Assembly (NCBI RefSeq): GCF_014650035.1 | Contig: NZ_BMUE01000003.1 | Location: forward strand, 682,001 to 746,000 | Reading direction: 5' to 3' | Source of the DNA: Streptomyces lucensis JCM 4490 | GTDB lineage: Bacteria > Actinomycetota > Actinomycetes > Streptomycetales > Streptomycetaceae | Length of the DNA stretch: 64,000 bases | Notes under the pieces: model-generated | Told to the model about the DNA's origin: nothing | The model's input: the letters and a program-made list of their open reading frames with translations, nothing else | Database searches by the model: none | Shown here: positions 40,866 through 48,571 of the stretch, in pieces | Position numbering within the stretch: the first letter of the stretch is position 1 | Layout of the letters: every line of letters starts with the position of its first letter | Translations under genes and position numbers: made by a program

Positions 40866-42197
40866 TCAGGCGTAGGAACGCCCCGGTGACGGCCGTACCG
40901 CCGCGGCGACCGCTTCCGCCAGGGGGTCGATGTCCCGCGCCGTGAGCGTCGAGACCGTGAGGCGGATGCCCGGCGGGGAGTCGATGCGGAACCGGGCACC
41001 CGGGGCCACCGCCCAGCCCGCCTGCAGCAGCCGCGCCACCGCACCGGTCTCGTCCGGGACCGGTACCCAGACGTTCATCCCGCTGCGGCCGTGGGCGACG
41101 ACGCCCCGCTCTGCCAAGGCGTCCACCAGCCCGTCCCGGCGGACCCGGTACGACCGTGCCACCGCCGCCCGGTCCACCGCGCCGTCCGCCCACAGCCGGG
41201 CCACGGCCCGCTGCACCAGCAGGCTCACCCAGCCCGGGCCGAGGCGCTGGCGGCCACGCACCCGGTCGATGGTCACGGTGTCCCCGGTGAGGACGGCGAG
41301 GCGCAGGTCGGGGCCGTAGGCCTTGGCGGCGGAGCGGACGAAGGCCCAGTGCCGGGTGGCTCCGGCGAGCGTGTGCAGCGGCAGGTCGACGATGCCGTGG
41401 CCGTGGTCGTCCTCGATGAGCAGCGTGTGCGGGTGGCCCCGGAGTACCGCACGCAGGGCTCGCGCGCGCGTGGCCGTCACCGAGGCGCCGGTGGGGTTCT
41501 GCGCGCGGGCGGTGACGACGAGGGCGCGGGCTCCGGATCCGAGGGCCCGGCGCAGGTCGTCGACGCGCGGCCCGTCGTCGTCCACGCCGACGGGTGCCGT
41601 GCGCAGCCCCAGGGCGGGGACCAGGTCGAGGAGGCTGCCCCAGCCGGGGTCCTCCACGGCGACCGCGTCGCCCGGTCTGAGGTGGGCGGCGAGGACGCGT
41701 TCGATCGCGTCGAGGGAGCCGGACGTCACGGCGGGCGGCCCCGCCGGGACGCCGTCGGCGTCGAGTTCGGCCCGGGCGATGCGGACGAGGTCCGCGTCCA
41801 GCGGGTCGTCGCCGTAGAGGACGGGCTCGCGGTCGCCGAGCCCGGCCGCGGCGGCGAAGGCCGGGGCGAGACGGGGCAGCAGGGCCGGGTCGGGATTGCC
41901 GTCGGCCAGGTCGCGACCGCCGGGCGGCACTTCCACGCGCAGCTGTTCGCGGCCGGTCGTGGCCGGCTTGGGCCGCACGCGGCTGCCGCGACGGCCGGCC
42001 GTTTCGATGACCCCGCGTTCGCGCAGCGTGCGGTAGGCGGCCGCGACCGTGTTCGGGTTCACGCCCAGGTGAGCGGCCAGCTCCCGCATCGGGGGCAGCG
42101 ACTGTCCCGGCTCCAGCTCGCCCGCCCCGACCGCGCGCTCCACCTCGGCCGCGATCTCGGCTGCGCCACGCCCTTCGATCCGATATTCTCCTAGCAC
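40866..42197 (-). CDS. MocR-type regulator (GntR HTH fused to aminotransferase-like domain)
   Basis: A 443-aa PdxR/MocR protein. Residues about 8-75 are a GntR winged helix ('LPPMRELAAHLGVNPNTVAAAYRTLRERGVIE', partly). The rest is a PLP-binding fold-I aminotransferase with 'VTARAQNPTGA' and the Schiff-base Lys in 'SAAKAYGPDLRL'. MocR proteins sense PLP or amino compounds and often control pyridoxal, GABA or taurine genes. The GTG at 42197 is 7 nt from CATAAT (42205-42210), so the mRNA is likely leaderless. It diverges from a PPOX-type flavoprotein gene; a 12-bp palindrome lies between. Confidence 0.92.
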   Translation of the reverse strand: MLGEYRIEGRGAAEIAAEVERAVGAGELEPGQSLPPMRELAAHLGVNPNTVAAAYRTLRERGVIETAGRRGSRVRPKPATTGREQLRVEVPPGGRDLADGNPDPALLPRLAPAFAAAAGLGDREPVLYGDDPLDADLVRIARAELDADGVPAGPPAVTSGSLDAIERVLAAHLRPGDAVAVEDPGWGSLLDLVPALGLRTAPVGVDDDGPRVDDLRRALGSGARALVVTARAQNPTGASVTATRARALRAVLRGHPHTLLIEDDHGHGIVDLPLHTLAGATRHWAFVRSAAKAYGPDLRLAVLTGDTVTIDRVRGRQRLGPGWVSLLVQRAVARLWADGAVDRAAVARSYRVRRDGLVDALAERGVVAHGRSGMNVWVPVPDETGAVARLLQAGWAVAPGARFRIDSPPGIRLTVSTLTARDIDPLAEAVAAAVRPSPGRSYA

Positions 42198-42204
42198 AAA
42201 GTCT

Positions 42205-42224
42205 ATTATGCACTAGTGCAATAC
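42205..42224. promoter_or_regulatory. 12-bp palindrome and overlapping promoters, MocR/PPOX
   Basis: TGCACTAGTGCA (42209-42220) is a perfect palindrome flanked by near-symmetric TATTA/AATA. The mocR -10 (CATAAT, minus, 42205-42210) overlaps one edge and a CAATAC (42219-42224) that could serve the plus-strand gene overlaps the other. A dimer bound here would repress both. Confidence 0.7.
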
Positions 42225-42247
42225 GGGTCGCCATGGAGGGGACGTTC

Positions 42248-42928
42248 ATGCAGGGCACCACCGGGGAAACGCAGACCGCCGCGTACACGCCGACCGACCG
42301 GACGGTGCCCACGCGCTCCGCGGACCGGGCGTCGTACGACAGGGAACTGGTGCACTCGATACTCGACGAGGGGTACGTCTGCCATCTCGGCTTCGTCCGC
42401 GACGGCGCCCCGGTCGTGCTGCCGACGCTGTACGGCCGGGTCGGCGAGCGGCTCTACGTCCACGGGTCCACCGGCTCGCGCCCCCTGCGGATGACCGGTC
42501 AGGCCGACCCGGGCCTGCCGGTGTGCCTGACCGTCACCCATGTCGACGGGCTGGTGCTGGCCCGGTCGGCGTTCCACCACTCGATCAACTACCGCTCGGT
42601 CGTGGTGCACGGCGTCGCACACGAGGTCACCGACCCCGAGGAGCGGCGCCTGGCCCTGGACGCGCTGGTGGACCACGTCGTGCCGGGCCGCGCCGCGGAC
42701 TCCCGGCCCGCGAACAGGAAGGAGCTGGCCGCGACCGCGGTGATCCGACTGGATCTGCGCGAGGTGTCGGCCAAGGTCCGCACGGGTGGGGCCAACGACG
42801 AACCGGAGGACCTGTCGCTGCCGCACTGGGCCGGGGTGCTCCCGCTGCGCAAGGGCTACGACGCCCCGGTCGCCAACCCCGACCTGACGCCGGGCATCGA
42901 GCTCCCGGACTACCTCGCGGCGCGGTAG
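42248..42928 (+). CDS. Pyridoxamine 5'-phosphate oxidase family protein (FMN-binding)
   Basis: A 226-aa split-barrel flavoprotein. 'SYDRELVHSILDEGYVCHLGFVRDGAPVVLPTLY' (partly, about 30-60) and 'LYVHGSTGSRPLR' are family marks, followed by 'VCLTVTHVDGLVLARSAFHHSINYRSVVVHG' in part, which forms the FMN phosphate pocket. Such NimA/5-nitroimidazole-reductase-like or PNPOx-like proteins oxidise B6 vitamers or reduce nitro compounds. The ATG at 42248 was chosen for GGAGGGG at 42235-42241; an ATG at 42233 would bury that site. Its MocR neighbour supports a link to vitamin B6 (inference). Confidence 0.88.
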   Translation: MQGTTGETQTAAYTPTDRTVPTRSADRASYDRELVHSILDEGYVCHLGFVRDGAPVVLPTLYGRVGERLYVHGSTGSRPLRMTGQADPGLPVCLTVTHVDGLVLARSAFHHSINYRSVVVHGVAHEVTDPEERRLALDALVDHVVPGRAADSRPANRKELAATAVIRLDLREVSAKVRTGGANDEPEDLSLPHWAGVLPLRKGYDAPVANPDLTPGIELPDYLAAR

Positions 42929-42960
42929 GGCGGACCGGTCGGGCCGGGACCGGTCCGCCC
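42928..42960. terminator. Bidirectional terminator, PPOX/EamA
   Basis: A 13-bp perfect inverted repeat (42928-42940 and 42948-42960) with a 7-nt loop, between convergent genes. Confidence 0.85.
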
Positions 42961-42977
42961 TGCGGCCGATCCGGCGC

Positions 42978-43946
42978 TCAGGCCGGGACGGGCCCCCGGC
43001 GGCCGGCCCCGCGTGCCTCGCCCACGGCGAGGCCCACGACCGCGCCGAGCAGGAGCAGGGTGCCGGCGGTGGTGGCCGCGGTGAGCCGCTCGCCGAGCAG
43101 GGCGACCGCGAGCACGGCCGCCGTCACCGGTTCCAGCAGCATGATCACGGAGACCGTGGCGGACCGGACGACGGCGGCTCCGGCGAAGTAGAGAGCGTAC
43201 GCCAGGGCCGTCGGCACGGCGGCGATGTACACCAGGAGCCACAGCAGCCGCGCCGGGTGGGCGGTGTGCGGCAGCAGCCCCTCCTGCAGAGCGAACGGCA
43301 GCAGGCACAGGCCGGTGACGGCGAAGGACCACACGGTGGTGCCGGCGGCGTCCGCGCCGCCGTCCCGGCCCCACCAGCGGGTGAGCAGGGTCATGACCGA
43401 GTAGCCGGCGGCCGACGCGAGCGCGAGCAGCACACCGGCCGGCCGGACCGTCGCGGCCGTGCCGCCGAGGGTCAGCACGCCCAGGCCGGCGAGTGCCCCG
43501 GCCACGGCGAGGACGCCGCCGGCGCCCAGCCGTTCGCCGAGCAGCAGCCGGGCGCCGAGCGCGATGAGCACGGGCCCCGCGCCGAGGGTGACGACGGTGG
43601 CCACGGCGAGCCCGGTCGACTCCACGGCCGCGAAGTACGCGGTCTGGAACAGGGCGAGGCCGAGGCCGGTCGCCAGGGCCCGGCCGATCCGGCGGCGCAG
43701 CGGTCCGGCCGCGGCCGGGCGCCCGCGCGGGCGCAGCCGGCGGCCGGCCAGCAGCAGGAGCAGCCCCAGCGCGCAGCGCCAGAAGGACAGGCCGAAGGCG
43801 CCCATGTCGCTGGTCCGGTAGACGAGCGAGGCGGCGGCCCCGACGGTGCCCCAGGCGGCACCGGTGATGATCAGGTACAGCAGGCCGCGCCCGACGGGCA
43901 GGCGGGAGGCATCGTTCGGCAAGGGATCGTCTCCGCAGGAGCGCAC
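42978..43946 (-). CDS. EamA family transporter
   Basis: A 322-aa ten-helix drug/metabolite exporter: '[20 protein letters not shown]' opens the first repeat (partly, about 25-44), with '[19 protein letters not shown]' closing the second. The start is taken as GTG 43946; TTG 43922, 8 nt after GGAG, is a good alternative. An unusual 160-nt region upstream contains a possible 13-codon leader ORF and GC hairpins, which could attenuate expression. It follows another EamA gene on the same strand; the two are only distantly alike. The substrate is unknown. Confidence 0.88.
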   Translation of the reverse strand: MRSCGDDPLPNDASRLPVGRGLLYLIITGAAWGTVGAAASLVYRTSDMGAFGLSFWRCALGLLLLLAGRRLRPRGRPAAAGPLRRRIGRALATGLGLALFQTAYFAAVESTGLAVATVVTLGAGPVLIALGARLLLGERLGAGGVLAVAGALAGLGVLTLGGTAATVRPAGVLLALASAAGYSVMTLLTRWWGRDGGADAAGTTVWSFAVTGLCLLPFALQEGLLPHTAHPARLLWLLVYIAAVPTALAYALYFAGAAVVRSATVSVIMLLEPVTAAVLAVALLGERLTAATTAGTLLLLGAVVGLAVGEARGAGRRGPVPA

Positions 43947-43972
43947 ACGACGGTGCGGAAGTTCGGGGGCGC

Positions 43973-43986
43973 CCCGCCTCGGCGGG
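43973..43986 (-). promoter_or_regulatory. Leader hairpin upstream of the EamA gene
   Basis: CCCGCC (43973-43978) and GGCGGG (43981-43986) pair perfectly across a 2-nt centre. It lies between the possible leader ORF and the transporter start, where an attenuator would be. Confidence 0.4.
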
Positions 43987-44060
43987 ACGCGCGGACTTCG
44001 TCTGCGGGCAGCACCGTCAGGCCCGGCGCGGATGCGCGGGGCGGCTGTCCGGGGCCCGCC

Positions 44061-44102
44061 TCAGGCGGTGGGCGGCGAGAGGACGAGTGCGTTCGACGGC
44101 AT
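44061..44102 (-). CDS. Possible 13-aa leader peptide
   Basis: An ATG at 44102 opens a 13-residue frame (Met-Pro-Ser-Asn-Ala-Leu-Val-Leu-Ser-Pro-Pro-Thr-Ala) that ends at 44061. TAGGGT (44110-44115) ends 7 nt before it, so it would be a leaderless mini-gene. The Ala-Leu-Val-Leu run might sense branched-chain amino acids, and the downstream EamA gene could be an amino acid exporter. This is inference; the ORF could be chance. Confidence 0.35.
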   Translation of the reverse strand: MPSNALVLSPPTA

Positions 44103-44112
44103 GGGCACCACC

Positions 44113-45117
44113 CTAGGCACCGGTGCCGCGGGCCGACAACTCGCGTTCCGCGCCGCCCGACGCCACCGGCTCCGGTGAGCCCTTGGCGGGCGCCGAGGAC
44201 TGGGCGATGAACGCGCCGACCAGGACGACCGCGCCTCCGACGACCTGCGGCACGGACAGGTGCTCACCGAGCAGGACCCACGCCAGCACGGTCGCGATCA
44301 CCGCCTCCAGGCAGGCGACGACCCCCGCGACCTGCGGGGACAGCCGGCGCACCGACAGCACGCCGGTGATGTACGCGAGCACCGTGGCGATCAGTACGAT
44401 CCAGGCCAGCAGGGCGGCGGCCGGCACCGGTGTCCCGTTCATGTCCGCGGTCCGGGACAGCGCAGACCAGTCCATGCCCCACGGCCGTGCGACGGCGGTC
44501 AGGACGACGGCACCGACGAGCAGGCCCCAGGCGATGACGCCGAGCGGGTCCGGTGCTCGTCCGCCTGCCTCGCCGCGCTGGTCGGACAGGACGAAGTAGC
44601 CGACCTGGCAACAGGCGGCGGCGAGCGCGAGCAGCAGGCCCAGGGCGTCGAACCCCAGTCCCGACCAGACCTCCACCACACAGGCGAGGCCACCCGCCGC
44701 GAGGACCACGCCGAGCGCGGCGGCGCGCGTCACCGGCCGACGCTGCACGAAGCGCACCCAGCCGAGGACGAGGGCGGGCGCCAGGTACTCGACGAGCAGT
44801 GCCACACCGACCGGGATCCGGGAGATCGCGGCGAAGTAGCAGGCCTGCACGCCGGCGACCGCGAGCAGCCCGAACCCGGCGAGCAGGGCGGGACGGCCGC
44901 GTACCAGGGCCCGGTGCCGTACGGCGAGCGGCAGCATCACCACGGCGGCGCCGGCCACGCGCAGCCACACCACGTGCAGCGGGTCCAGTCCCGCCTCGAT
45001 CAACGGCTTCGCGGCGACTCCCGACCCGCCGAAGGCCAGGGCCGAGACGAGCGCGAGACCGAGTCCGGCGCCCTTGCCCCGGCCGCCCTGACTGCTCTCA
45101 GACGTTTCCACCGGCAC
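44113..45117 (-). CDS. EamA family transporter
   Basis: A 334-aa EamA/DMT exporter: 'ALVSALAFGGSGVAAKPLIEAGL' (partly, about 22-44), 'VALLVEYLAPALVLGWVRF' and a second repeat ending 'LGEHLSVPQVVGGAVVLVGAF'. A RhtA/threonine-homoserine-exporter-like subtype is possible from the 'LVEYLAPA' motif, but this is not certain. GTG start at 45117 (a second GTG six bases on is also possible). It ends just before the leader promoter of the next EamA gene, so that promoter overlaps its 3' end. Confidence 0.88.
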   Translation of the reverse strand: MPVETSESSQGGRGKGAGLGLALVSALAFGGSGVAAKPLIEAGLDPLHVVWLRVAGAAVVMLPLAVRHRALVRGRPALLAGFGLLAVAGVQACYFAAISRIPVGVALLVEYLAPALVLGWVRFVQRRPVTRAAALGVVLAAGGLACVVEVWSGLGFDALGLLLALAAACCQVGYFVLSDQRGEAGGRAPDPLGVIAWGLLVGAVVLTAVARPWGMDWSALSRTADMNGTPVPAAALLAWIVLIATVLAYITGVLSVRRLSPQVAGVVACLEAVIATVLAWVLLGEHLSVPQVVGGAVVLVGAFIAQSSAPAKGSPEPVASGGAERELSARGTGA

Positions 45118-45186
45118 ATGATGGCAGGCGCCGACAGGAGCGTCACCCCCCTTGACACCTGTCTCAGCTGGTGGACGGCCGGTTCG

Positions 45187-45885
45187 TCACCGGTCCGGCC
45201 GGCCGTCGCCGGCCGGCTCCCCGGTGCCGGTGCCGGTGCCGATCCGGGCATGGAGGTCCTGGGCGGGGATGCCGGCACGCCCGAGGACCTCGGCCGCACG
45301 GGACCGCGGGTCCGCGACGAGGGCGGCGAACAGGTCAGTGCCGGTGGCGCGGGTCTCGCCGCGCCGCCGGGCGCGCTCGCGGGCCCGCGCCAGCGCGACG
45401 GCCGCGGCCGGGGACCAGCATTCGCCGGGCCGCGCGCCGCGGTGCGCGCGAGGAGCCGCGGGAGGGGCGTGATCGGCCGGGGCGGCTGGAGCGGGTACGC
45501 CGCTCAGCGCCCCGGAGTCCTCCACGCTGCCCTGCCAGCGCAGTCCGTAGCCGATGCTGCGCTGTACGAGATAGCCGAGCAGCCGGACCAGCCGCGCCGG
45601 GCCGCCGACGGCCGCGCGCACCTCCGGGTCGTGCTCCAGGAGGGAGTGCAGCAGGTGGGCGGTGTCGATCTGCCGGTCCCCGTCGCGCACGACCCGGCGG
45701 CGGGCACCGGCGACCACCGCTGCCAGCTCGGCACAGAGCCCGGCATCGTCGTCCGTGTGGGCGGCCGCATCGTCGTGGACGGTCCGGCGGGCTGTACGGG
45801 GGTGCACACCGCCCACCCCATCAGCCACAGCGGCCCGGGTCATCCACGGTGGGAACCATCTTCGCGTCCCGCACGGAGTGGACAT
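45187..45885 (-). CDS. Stand-alone Clp N-terminal-domain protein
   Basis: A 232-aa protein with two Clp-N (ClpA/B/C N-domain) repeats and no ATPase: one around residues 40-115 ('IDTAHLLHSLLEHDPEVRAAV') and one around 155-220 ('AAVALARARERARRRGETRATGTDLFAALVADPRSRAAEVL', partly). Such proteins bind substrates or adaptors of ClpC/ClpP. The first 18 residues are Trp/Arg-rich. ATG 45885 lies at a hairpin that overlaps it, and ATG 45843 is an alternative start. It follows the padR gene on the same strand; the intervening stem probably ends padR. Confidence 0.78.
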   Translation of the reverse strand: MSTPCGTRRWFPPWMTRAAVADGVGGVHPRTARRTVHDDAAAHTDDDAGLCAELAAVVAGARRRVVRDGDRQIDTAHLLHSLLEHDPEVRAAVGGPARLVRLLGYLVQRSIGYGLRWQGSVEDSGALSGVPAPAAPADHAPPAAPRAHRGARPGECWSPAAAVALARARERARRRGETRATGTDLFAALVADPRSRAAEVLGRAGIPAQDLHARIGTGTGTGEPAGDGRPDR

Positions 45886-45887
45886 CA

Positions 45888-45927
45888 CCGGCCGGGGTCT
45901 CCTCCCTGAGGATGAGACCCCGGCCGG
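45888..45927 (-). terminator. Hairpin after padR, next to the Clp-N start
   Basis: A perfect 14-bp inverted repeat (45888-45901 and 45914-45927) with a 12-nt loop, 20 nt after the padR stop. It ends 3 nt before the Clp-N start, so it may both terminate padR and hide the Clp-N start region. Confidence 0.75.
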
Positions 45928-45946
45928 ACTCGCACATCGGCCGGGC

Positions 45947-46573
45947 TCAGTGCTCGTCGGCGAGGATGAGGTACAGCTTCTTGCGGGCGTCGTTGACGAC
46001 GGCCAGCGCCTTCTCCCGCTGTTCCTTGCTGCCGGTCCTCCAGACCTGGCCGAAGGCCTCCATCAGGCCGACGCCCGCCTGCCGGATCTCGCCGAGGGCC
46101 TCCCAGTCGACCCCGCGCGAGGCCTCCTCCCAGGGGGCGTCCGGACCCTCCTCGGCGGTGGTGCGGCCGCTCTCGGTGAGGGCGAAGAGCTTCTTGCCGC
46201 CCTCGCTCTGGCTGGCGATCAGGCCCTCGTCCTCCAGCATCTGCAGCGTCGGGTAGACCGAGCCGGGGCTCGGCTTCCACGCGCCGCCGCTGCGTTCGGC
46301 GATCTCCTGGATCATCTCGTAGCCGTGCATGGGCCGGTCCTTGAGCAGGGCCAGGATCGACGCACGCACGTCGCCCCGCCGGGCCCGCCCCCTGGGACCG
46401 CCACGCCCTCGCGGCCCCCAGGGCCCGGGGCCGAAGCCGGGTCCGCCGGGACCGAAGCCCGGCCCGCCCGGCCCGAAGGGCCCGAAGGCGGCCCGGCGGC
46501 CGTCGAATCCCCCCGCGCCGCGCCGGCCGGGGCCCTCGTGCCGGTGTCCACGCTCGAAACCGTGCGTGCGCAT
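45947..46573 (-). CDS. PadR-family transcriptional regulator with Gly/Pro-rich head
   Basis: A 208-aa repressor. Residues about 1-70 are low-complexity Gly/Pro/Phe/Arg with 'FGPGGPGFGPGG' repeats, followed by 'RARRGDVRASILALLKDRPMHGYEMIQEIAER' (partly) and 'PSPGSVYPTLQMLEDEGLIAS', the PadR winged helix. The C-terminal helices ('EKALAVVNDARKKLYLIL') give the dimer. The ATG at 46573 has GGAG at 8 nt; upstream frame to 46666 covers promoter dyads. Two inverted repeats upstream suggest autoregulation. The Clp-N gene follows. Confidence 0.88.
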   Translation of the reverse strand: MRTHGFERGHRHEGPGRRGAGGFDGRRAAFGPFGPGGPGFGPGGPGFGPGPWGPRGRGGPRGRARRGDVRASILALLKDRPMHGYEMIQEIAERSGGAWKPSPGSVYPTLQMLEDEGLIASQSEGGKKLFALTESGRTTAEEGPDAPWEEASRGVDWEALGEIRQAGVGLMEAFGQVWRTGSKEQREKALAVVNDARKKLYLILADEH

Positions 46574-46610
46574 CACGATCACTCCATTCCATCGATGATC
46601 AGTCACGTCT

Positions 46611-46648
46611 GCATCGCGTATCGGTCGCGATGCCTCAACGATATATCG
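46611..46648. promoter_or_regulatory. Two dyads upstream of padR
   Basis: GCATCGCG-N7-CGCGATGC (46611-46633) and CGATATATCG (46639-46648) lie 38-75 nt upstream of the padR start. The AT core of the second is striking in this GC-rich DNA. Either could be the PadR operator. Confidence 0.65.
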
Positions 46649-46699
46649 GAACCTGTCGCGTGGCAATGCCCGGCGCGGGGGCAGAGGGTGTGGACCGGC

Positions 46700-47065
46700 T
46701 CAGCGGGTCGCGTCGGCCGGCCGGAAGGGGCAGCCGGTGCCGACGCGGGCGGCGAGGTCGGAGCGCAGTTCCGCCAGTGCGGCCATGCGCTCGTCGATCA
46801 TCCGGATCTTGTCCTCGAGCAGCGCGGACAGGGCCTCGGCGCTGTCCGGGGCGTCCCGCAGTTCCGCGCCGTGCCGGGCGATCTCGGCCAGGGTGAAGCC
46901 GAGCGTCTGCGCGGTGCGGACGTAGTGCAGCCAGGTCACCGTCTCCGGCCGGAAGTCGCGGTAGCCGTTGGCCAGCCGGTCGCCCTCGATCAGGCCGATC
47001 TTCTCGTAGAACCGCAGCGTGTCCTTGGACACCCCGCTCAGCGCGGCCAGTTCTCCGATGCGCAT
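46700..47065 (-). CDS. MerR-family transcriptional regulator
   Basis: A 121-aa MerR regulator: 'MRIGELAALSGVSKDTLRFYEKIGLI' (1-26, partly) is the HTH, then 'RDFRPETVTWLHYVRTAQTLGFTLAEI' and a coiled coil 'LLEDKIRMIDERMAALAELRSDLAARV' in part. One C-terminal Cys ('GTGCPF') is present, but no metal-binding pair, so a thiol/redox or small-molecule effector is more likely than a metal. It diverges from a small membrane-protein gene whose promoter has a MerR-type 20-bp spacer with a GGAG-N4-CTCC dyad, which it probably controls. Confidence 0.9.
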   Translation of the reverse strand: MRIGELAALSGVSKDTLRFYEKIGLIEGDRLANGYRDFRPETVTWLHYVRTAQTLGFTLAEIARHGAELRDAPDSAEALSALLEDKIRMIDERMAALAELRSDLAARVGTGCPFRPADATR

Positions 47066-47088
47066 GACTCCCCCGCCGCCCGGTCGAC

Positions 47089-47120
47089 TTGACCTTGGAG
47101 CGTACTCCGCTGTCTAGCGT
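47089..47120 (+). promoter_or_regulatory. MerR-type promoter with 20-bp spacer and dyad
   Basis: TTGACC (47089-47094) and TAGCGT (47115-47120) are 20 bp apart, longer than the normal 17, and GGAG-CGTA-CTCC (47097-47108) sits between them. This is the arrangement MerR proteins twist to activate. The gene at 47169 would be the target. Confidence 0.7.
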
Positions 47121-47168
47121 GGCCGGCGCCGCGGCACCCCTGCCCGGCCCCCTGCCCGAGGAGCCCCG

Positions 47169-47603
47169 ATGACCCCTGCAGCCCCCGCCTACCTGCGCCT
47201 CGTCCGCACCAGCGGCTGGTACGACCTGATCGTCACGGCGGGCTTCGCGACGCCCTGGACGTACGCGCTGGTGCACCGTCTCCTGTCCGCCGGGGGCGAC
47301 GCGCTCGGGCTCGGCACGATGCCCGCGCTCACCCCCATGCAGACCCTCTACGCCAACCTCATGGGCTCGGTCGTGGTGGTCTGGGCCCTCCTGCGCGTCG
47401 TACGGCCGCTGCCGCTGCACGGTCTCCTCGACGGCACCGCGCGCGTCCTGTTCTCCCTCTGGCAGGCCTACGCGCTGGCCCACGACGGGCCGGCGGTGCT
47501 GTGGCCCTTCCTCGCCGTGGAGGTGTCCTTCGGTGCCGCACAGCTCGCACCGTGGGCGCGGGCCCGCGCGCGCAGCGGGCGCGAATCAGTCCGGCACTCG
47601 TGA
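47169..47603 (+). CDS. Small four-helix membrane protein, unknown function
   Basis: A 144-aa hydrophobic protein with about four membrane helices ('YDLIVTAGFATPWTYALVH', 'NLMGSVVVVWALLRVV', 'LFSLWQAYALAH', 'AVLWPFLAVEVSF') and a basic C-terminal tail. No known domain is recognised. It has GAGGAG 5-10 nt before the ATG and is probably activated by the divergent MerR. Such MerR-linked small membrane proteins occur in efflux or stress loci, but nothing more specific can be read here. Confidence 0.8.
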   Translation: MTPAAPAYLRLVRTSGWYDLIVTAGFATPWTYALVHRLLSAGGDALGLGTMPALTPMQTLYANLMGSVVVVWALLRVVRPLPLHGLLDGTARVLFSLWQAYALAHDGPAVLWPFLAVEVSFGAAQLAPWARARARSGRESVRHS

Positions 47604-47648
47604 ATTGGCCTTGTTCCGGGAGCCGGCCGAACCACTAGCGTCGGCCCC

Positions 47649-48461
47649 ATGCGCATTCGAATCGTGGACGCCTTCACCGACCGTCCCTTCGCCGGCAACC
47701 CGGCCGGGGTCCTGCTCCTCGACGACGTCTTCCCGGACGACGACTGGCTCCAGAACGTCGCCATGGAGGTCAACCACGCCGAGACCGCGTTCGCGCACCG
47801 GCTGCCCGCCGGCGGCGAGGCCGACTGGGCGCTGCGCTGGTTCACACCGGTCGCCGAGGTCGCGATGTGCGGGCACGCGACGCTCGCCACGGCCCACGTC
47901 CTGCACAGCACCGGCGCCCACGAGGGCGCGGTGCGATTCGCCACCCGCAGCGGCGTGCTGATCGCCACGCCCGCCGCGGACGGCTCGATCACCCTGGACT
48001 TCCCGACCGCCCCGCTCACCCCGGTGGAGGTGCCGGCCGGGGTCGCCGAGGCGCTGGGCGCGGAACCGGCCGCCGTCTTCGACACCGGCCCGGACGTCGG
48101 CGACCTGCTGGTGGAGCTGGCCGACGAGAAGACGGTCCTCGCCCTCTCCCCCGACCTCAAGGCCCTCGGCGCCTACTCCTCCCGCGGCATCATCGCCACC
48201 GCCCGGGCCGAGGACCCCGCCCTCGGCCACGACTTCGTCTCCCGCTGCTTCTTCCCGAACCTCGGCATCGACGAGGACGCGGTCACCGGCAGCGCCCACA
48301 CCGCGCTCGCCCCCTACTGGGCCTCCCGGCTCGGCCGCGACGACCTCACGGGACTGCAGGCCTCCCGGCGCACCGGACTCGTCCGCACCGGCCTGCGCGG
48401 CGAGCGCACCCTGCTCTCCGGCCACGCGGTCACGGTCATCGAGGGCGAGCTGCGCGCCTGA
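47649..48461 (+). CDS. PhzF family isomerase-like protein
   Basis: A 270-aa PhzF-fold protein. The catalytic Glu45 in 'NHAETAF' (42-48) is present, with 'RWFTPVAEVAMCGHATLA' (about 64-81) and a matching second half containing 'DEDAVTGSAHTALAPYW'. PhzF isomerises trans-2,3-dihydro-3-hydroxyanthranilate in phenazine synthesis, but no other phz gene is present, so this is one of the many PhzF-like proteins of unknown substrate. The 'ADFDEDAVTGSAH' region is intact. It lies 45 bp after the small membrane gene. Confidence 0.93.
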   Translation: MRIRIVDAFTDRPFAGNPAGVLLLDDVFPDDDWLQNVAMEVNHAETAFAHRLPAGGEADWALRWFTPVAEVAMCGHATLATAHVLHSTGAHEGAVRFATRSGVLIATPAADGSITLDFPTAPLTPVEVPAGVAEALGAEPAAVFDTGPDVGDLLVELADEKTVLALSPDLKALGAYSSRGIIATARAEDPALGHDFVSRCFFPNLGIDEDAVTGSAHTALAPYWASRLGRDDLTGLQASRRTGLVRTGLRGERTLLSGHAVTVIEGELRA

Positions 48462-48550
48462 ACCCGTCCTGCGGAGCCCGCACGGGCGCGCCCGGCACAC
48501 GCTCCCGCGGCGTGTCCGCCGGGCGCCCGCCTGATCGGACGGCAGGTGCC

Positions 48551-48571
48551 GACGGCCCGCCGGCGGCCGTC
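48551..48571. terminator. Hairpin between convergent PhzF and CPBP genes
   Basis: 7-bp stem (48551-48557 and 48565-48571) with a 7-nt GC loop at the 3' end of the CPBP gene. Confidence 0.45.

Noticed and set aside
44116..44127. GGCACCGGTGCC palindrome near the leader-peptide promoter
   Set aside because: It lies inside the EamA coding end where Gly-Thr-Gly codons give it by chance; it was not listed as an operator, though overlap with the promoter is possible.
47649..48461. Phenazine biosynthesis locus suggested by PhzF
   Set aside because: No other phz gene is present; PhzF-like proteins are widespread with other roles.
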